Assembly (NCBI GenBank): GCA_023249105.1
Contig: JAHFDG010000021.1
Span: 1-56,635, forward strand
Direction: 5' to 3'
Source of the DNA: Candidatus Methanoperedens sp.
GTDB lineage: Archaea; Halobacteriota; Methanosarcinia; Methanosarcinales; Methanoperedenaceae
Length of the DNA: 56,635 nt
A program made the translations under genes and the position numbers. The notes under the pieces are model-generated. The model did no database searches. It was not told the DNA's origin and saw only the letters and a list, made by a program, of their open reading frames with translations. Each line of letters begins with the position of its first letter. Position 1 is the first letter of the stretch. This document shows positions 53,695-56,635 of the stretch, piece by piece.

Positions 53695-55317
53695 TCATTC
53701 TTTGTTACTTGTGACTCCATTTACTTTTTGCCACCTCTTTTTAAAGAATATGACAAACAATAATCCGCTTATACCAATAATTGCTCCAAATCCAGGACTT
53801 GACTTCTGCATTGGGTTTGTCATTGATTTTTGAGCGGAATCAACAGGTTCTTTCCTTACTGTTATTGGCAAATTCACGGGTTTTTCCTCGTATTTATCTT
53901 TTTCATCACCAAAATAATATACGACTTTGCCTTTCACGTTAAAGTCCCCGACCTGATTCGATTTTATTCTCACCTCAATATCCCTGACACCTCCTGGGTC
54001 AAGTTCATAGTCCGATGTGAACTGTCCTGCTCCAGACATGCTAAATTCAGATGAGGTTACGCTCATACCCGAAGGTGGGATTATTATTACCTGAACATGC
54101 ATTTTGGGCATTGAGATATAGTTAACAGCCGAGAGCTTGAGCAGAATGTCCTCGCCGAGTACTACATCAGTCTTTTCGCCGTGAAGGTCAATGCTAACGC
54201 TGGCTTTCGGTGTAGGGGTGGGTGTGTTCATTTTAGCCTGAATAGCGGTTGATTTGGTAATTCCGGCATTGGTAAGAGCATCATTGGCATATGTTTTTGC
54301 TTCGTCAGCAGTAGTTTTTGCATCGTTCCATTTCTTGTTATTGAAATATGAATTTGCCTCATCGTACTTTGTGTTTGCTGAATTTAATTTGGAAGTAGCG
54401 GTATCTAAAAATGTCTGGGCTGAACCAACATCGGCGCCAATGTTTTTTGCATCATTTATTGCATTCTGCGCCTCTGTTTTGGACGTACTGGCTGAATCTA
54501 TAACTTTTTTGGCGCTGGTAATTGCTGTTGAAGCGCTGTCTTTTGTAGCCTGAGATATTTGTTTTGCCTGAACAGCTATAGAATATGCACTATCAGCGTC
54601 ACTTTTTGCTGAATCCGCTGACGATTTAGCCTCGTTAGCGGTATTGGTTGCCTGGTTATAATTTGAGGAAGCATAATACGAGTTTGCAGACGATTGTTTA
54701 CTTTGAGCAGTCTGCATAGAGTTTTGAGCATTGAATAGTTTATTCTCTGCGAGGCTCGCATCTGCGCCAAGATTCTTTGCATCGTTTATGGCATTTTGTG
54801 CATTGTTTATACTGGATTGCGCCGAGTTGATAACACTCTGTACAGAATTGATTGCCTGACTTGCAAGGTATCCTGGATTTTCAGTATAGGTTAGGGTAAA
54901 AGAAGTACTTTTGTAAATTTTCGTTAAATCCCGCCCACTTCCAATATTGTAGCAATAAGTATAAACTGTATGTTGTACGCTTCCAGCACCACTTCCCCAA
55001 GCAGGAGCCTGTACAGAGATGGATTGAGTTATTGGTTTATAATTTGAATGCCCAGATGCAATATAAATTTCAGTTGACCAAGAGGGAGTATTATCGAATC
55101 TAAAAGCACAAAAACCATCATAATAATAATTACTTGTAATTGTAAATGAAACATTCAAACTTTCACCCGTATATAATGAAATGTCCGGTATTGGGTCTAA
55201 AGTATATTCCATGGCTGCAAGTGCAGTTCCAGACATTATTAAAATAGTTGTCAGAATTAATGATGTCCATTTCATGCCGTTCAAACAAATTTTCAGCCCG
55301 ACTTTTTGGTTTAACAT
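53695..55317 (-). CDS. secreted coiled-coil surface protein with PGF-CTERM anchor
   Basis: About 540 aa. A signal peptide is at residues about 10-35 (MKWTSLILTTILIMSGTALA). A beta-rich N-terminal domain follows. Two related Ala/Asn/Ser-rich coiled-coil blocks both start with AQNAINDAKN-GAD, and a beta-sandwich-like domain lies after a TPTPTPK linker. The C-terminus is SPGFGAIIGISGLLFVIFF followed by KKR: the PGF-CTERM signal, in which archaeosortase cuts and a lipid is attached. I start at ATG 55317, with GGTGG just upstream. It is a plausible substrate of the glycosylation locus, as it has N-x-S/T sites. Confidence 0.85.
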   Translation of the reverse strand: MLNQKVGLKICLNGMKWTSLILTTILIMSGTALAAMEYTLDPIPDISLYTGESLNVSFTITSNYYYDGFCAFRFDNTPSWSTEIYIASGHSNYKPITQSISVQAPAWGSGAGSVQHTVYTYCYNIGSGRDLTKIYKSTSFTLTYTENPGYLASQAINSVQSVINSAQSSINNAQNAINDAKNLGADASLAENKLFNAQNSMQTAQSKQSSANSYYASSNYNQATNTANEAKSSADSAKSDADSAYSIAVQAKQISQATKDSASTAITSAKKVIDSASTSKTEAQNAINDAKNIGADVGSAQTFLDTATSKLNSANTKYDEANSYFNNKKWNDAKTTADEAKTYANDALTNAGITKSTAIQAKMNTPTPTPKASVSIDLHGEKTDVVLGEDILLKLSAVNYISMPKMHVQVIIIPPSGMSVTSSEFSMSGAGQFTSDYELDPGGVRDIEVRIKSNQVGDFNVKGKVVYYFGDEKDKYEEKPVNLPITVRKEPVDSAQKSMTNPMQKSSPGFGAIIGISGLLFVIFFKKRWQKVNGVTSNKE

Positions 55318-55359
55318 TATTACCACCACTTTTTTTATTTAACATCACAAATTCAGAAG

Positions 55360-55367
55360 TTATATAA
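55360..55367 (-). promoter_or_regulatory. promoter of the PGF-CTERM gene
   Basis: GTTATATAAC on the minus strand, preceded by AAA, is a TATA box about 43-50 bases before the ATG at 55317. Transcription would begin about 25 bases downstream, leaving a short leader with GGTGG. The region 55318-55628 (311 bp) otherwise holds the second short repeat and no gene. Confidence 0.55.
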
Positions 55368-55444
55368 CTTTCTACTTTGTATTGCTCTTTTAAGCATTAA
55401 AGAACATCGTTATAACCATTTCAGAAGTATCAAACCACTCTATC

Positions 55445-55484
55445 GGCATAGGTTTTTCTGAAAAGAGATGTCATCTGTGCGCCC
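55445..55484. repeat. short repeat upstream of the PGF-CTERM gene
   Basis: GGCATAGG, then TTTTTCTGAAAAGAGATGTC and TGTGCGC, matching 53620-53660. It lies about 80 bases beyond the surface-protein promoter. Confidence 0.6.
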
Positions 55485-55628
55485 ATTTTCTCCTTTTGTG
55501 TGTACGCACCCTCAATTTAATTTTATACCACCGTTTTTTTAAAGTTCTGACTGTATGAATGGTTTTATTGAGTAGATTTTAGTAAGCGGGGTGAAAGTAA
55601 TCGTTATATCTAAGAAGAATAAGTTTTG

Positions 55629-55910
55629 ATGGACGAATATTATGCTTGGGAGAAATATATGCTCAGCGATGAAGAACTCTATGCTATTTTAGAAACCTTT
55701 TACCGTCCAACTGATGCTATTTTGATTTCCACCATCAAAGCTGAATTAAGGAATTTTGGTTTTAATGCTAATGAAATAAAAGAAATGATTGAAGATGCAA
55801 TTGATGAAGGTTACTTGAAAAAGATTACGCCTATCCGAGTGAAATTAACAAAAATTGGAAGGGAATTATGGAAAGATGCAGATGAGGAGGGTTTGTTTGA
55901 TTTAGATTGA
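55629..55910 (+). CDS. hypothetical protein, 93 aa, possible winged helix
   Basis: A small acidic soluble protein. The pattern ELYAILETFYRPTDAILIST then ELRNFGFNANEIKEMIEDAI and GYLKKITPIRVKLTKIG resembles a winged-helix fold (recognition helix followed by a beta hairpin), but I recognise no family. TTG at 55626 precedes the ATG, which is the likelier start. Its stop overlaps the next frame, so the two are probably cotranscribed. Confidence 0.55.
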   Translation: MDEYYAWEKYMLSDEELYAILETFYRPTDAILISTIKAELRNFGFNANEIKEMIEDAIDEGYLKKITPIRVKLTKIGRELWKDADEEGLFDLD

Positions 55911-55915
55911 TAAAT

Positions 55916-56275
55916 ATGAACAATGAAACCACCATACCAAAAGAGAAAATCTCAAAATTCGGGAATATAAGAAAAAAATATAAAGGTTTTTCTATAACTC
56001 CACCTGATGTTCATTTAGTAGATATTTCAGCAGTGTATCACGAAAATATTTTCAACATTATAGGATATGTATTTACTCTTTTAGGCTCAATATTTGTTAG
56101 TTTATTTTATGCATCTTCTGAAAAACACATATGGTTTCTGGAAATATTTGCTTGGATTTTGCTTGTTTTCGGAATTATTTTATATTTATATGCAAAGATA
56201 TATTTATTCCTTCACCTTCGAAAAGGAAAAATTCCACTTGATGAATACATCGACGAAGAAGACAGAATGTTATAG
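55916..56275 (+). CDS. hypothetical membrane protein, 119 aa
   Basis: Starts MNNETTIPKEKISKFGNIRK with a charged, soluble N-terminus of about 45 residues. Two hydrophobic helices follow (IFNIIGYVFTLLGSIFVSLF and the IFAWILLVFGIILYLYAKIY region) and a charged tail ends in DEYIDEEDRML. No family recognised. ATG 55916 is 5 bases after the upstream stop; a TTG at 55907 would overlap it. Function unknown. Confidence 0.55.
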   Translation: MNNETTIPKEKISKFGNIRKKYKGFSITPPDVHLVDISAVYHENIFNIIGYVFTLLGSIFVSLFYASSEKHIWFLEIFAWILLVFGIILYLYAKIYLFLHLRKGKIPLDEYIDEEDRML

Positions 56276-56382
56276 AAATAATTTGATGAATAATTACTGG
56301 TTCAGGTTATATGGAGAAAAAAATTGTCCAGAGTATATTCTCCACTTCTCTAATCATTGGCAGACTTTTATGCTCAATGGAT

Positions 56383-56514
56383 TTAACCAACTCCGCACTT
56401 AATGCAAAGTCCCTCGTCTCTTTTCATTTGCCTTGCCAATGCGCAGGGTTTGATTTGGTCTATGGTGAAGGTAATATTAATAGCTGTTAAGGGTGTATCA
56501 GGAAAGGGTGAACT
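56383..56514 (-). CDS. C-terminal fragment of a gene interrupted by the group II intron
   Basis: On the minus strand, just 3' of the intron end, the frame reads FTIDQIKPCALARQMKRDEG then LCIKCGVG and stops at 56385-56383. It has a C-x2-C pair and no obvious reason to be open otherwise. It looks like the 3' exon of an interrupted protein gene. The family is not recognised and the upstream exon lies outside the window. Confidence 0.35.
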   Translation of the reverse strand, partial: SSPFPDTPLTAINITFTIDQIKPCALARQMKRDEGLCIKCGVG

Positions 56515-56635
56515 ATGGTAGAGTAAAAGAGAGGTCTTAACAACCTCCCTCTCCTCATCAAACTGCACGGACTGATTTCCAGTATGCAGCTTTCGTTTGG
56601 CAATCCCTTTTCAAGAAATGGTTTCATCCAGTAAT
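56515..56635 (-). mobile_element. 3' end of a group II intron (domains V and VI)
   Basis: On the minus strand, AGCTGCATACTG, GAAA, TCAGTCCGTGCAGTTT (56591-56560) has the domain V hallmarks: the AGC triad, a GNRA tetraloop and a two-base bulge on the 3' side. It is followed by GATGAGGAG and the domain VI stem GGGAGGTTGTTAAGACCTC (56549-56531), with a bulged A available as the branch point, then ACTCTACC at the 3' end. The spacing and wording match archaeal and bacterial group II introns. The rest of the intron and any reverse transcriptase lie beyond the right edge. Confidence 0.75.

Noticed and set aside
54250-54860. A tandem DNA repeat array in the surface-protein gene
   Set aside because: The repetition is at protein level (Ala/Asn/Ser-rich coiled coil). 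The DNA of the two blocks is diverged and there is no regular unit.
1-56635. CRISPR array, tRNA or rRNA genes
   Set aside because: No regularly spaced identical repeats, no cloverleaf with a TTC-type T-loop, and no rRNA core sequence were seen on reading through.

Overview
The window looks like the chromosome of a methanogen-related archaeon of the Methanosarcinales/ANME-2 type, plausibly a Candidatus Methanoperedens relative. The support is an archaeal TruD, an STT3/AglB oligosaccharyltransferase, an AglD-type fusion, a DUF166 protein, a PGF-CTERM surface protein, GTG/TTG starts, GGAGG/GGTG ribosome binding sites and TATA-type promoters. The genus is inference. No rRNA, tRNA or CRISPR array was seen.

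Layout. (1) 1-3.8 kb holds ordinary genes: truD, rimI, a DUF5788-like gene and trxB. (2) About 3.9-51.3 kb is one large cell-surface glycan locus. It opens with aglB and three GT4 glycosyltransferases. An AT-rich variable part follows, with an FkbM methyltransferase, a broken GT2, a dTDP-rhamnose operon (rfbA-rfbC-rfbB-rfbD) and further GT2/GT4/methyltransferase genes. One of those methyltransferases is cut in two by a complete 1164-bp IS5-like element. Next come an Rmd/Gmd-like dehydratase, a Wzx flippase, a radical SAM protein and a PMT-like membrane glycosyltransferase. (3) 29.6-38.7 kb is a tightly overlapped operon that reads as a nucleotide-activated heptose pathway (transaldolase, SIS isomerase, GHMP kinase, HAD phosphatase, nucleotidyltransferase). 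It also carries two SDRs, a Gfo/Idh oxidoreductase and a UDP-glucose-dehydrogenase paralogue that has lost its catalytic cysteine. A toxin-antitoxin pair and a relic of the phosphatase gene sit between the operon and the transaldolase. (4) 38.8-51.3 kb has GtrA/GtrB-like genes, methyltransferases, a second PMT-like transferase, an AglD-like fusion and a minus-strand set of nucleotide-sugar genes (UDP-glucose dehydrogenase, nucleotidyltransferase, UDP-xylose synthase, two CDP-tyvelose-epimerase-like SDRs). (5) 51.4-56.6 kb returns to other genes: malic enzyme, DUF166, a coiled-coil PGF-CTERM surface protein, two small hypotheticals, and the 3' end of a group II intron at the right edge.

How the genes fit together. 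Nucleotide sugars (dTDP-rhamnose, UDP-glucuronate/xylose, GDP-mannose derivatives, a heptose) would be assembled on a lipid carrier by the many GT2/GT4 enzymes. The glycan would be decorated by methyltransferases, flipped by Wzx, extended by PMT-like and GtrB-like transferases, and moved to S-layer or surface proteins by AglB.

The most unusual observation is an 85-86 nt element present twice on the minus strand, at 48894-48978 and 53341-53426. Its hairpin is kept by paired compensatory changes. A central UAAAGCG can pair either with an upstream strand or with a downstream strand that closes a hairpin around the ribosome binding site. It ends on the start codon of the UDP-xylose synthase gene and abuts the conserved start of the DUF166 gene. 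It is either a riboswitch-like RNA or a structured mobile repeat. Three genes (truD, rfbD, DUF166) also lack a normal start codon where homology places the start.
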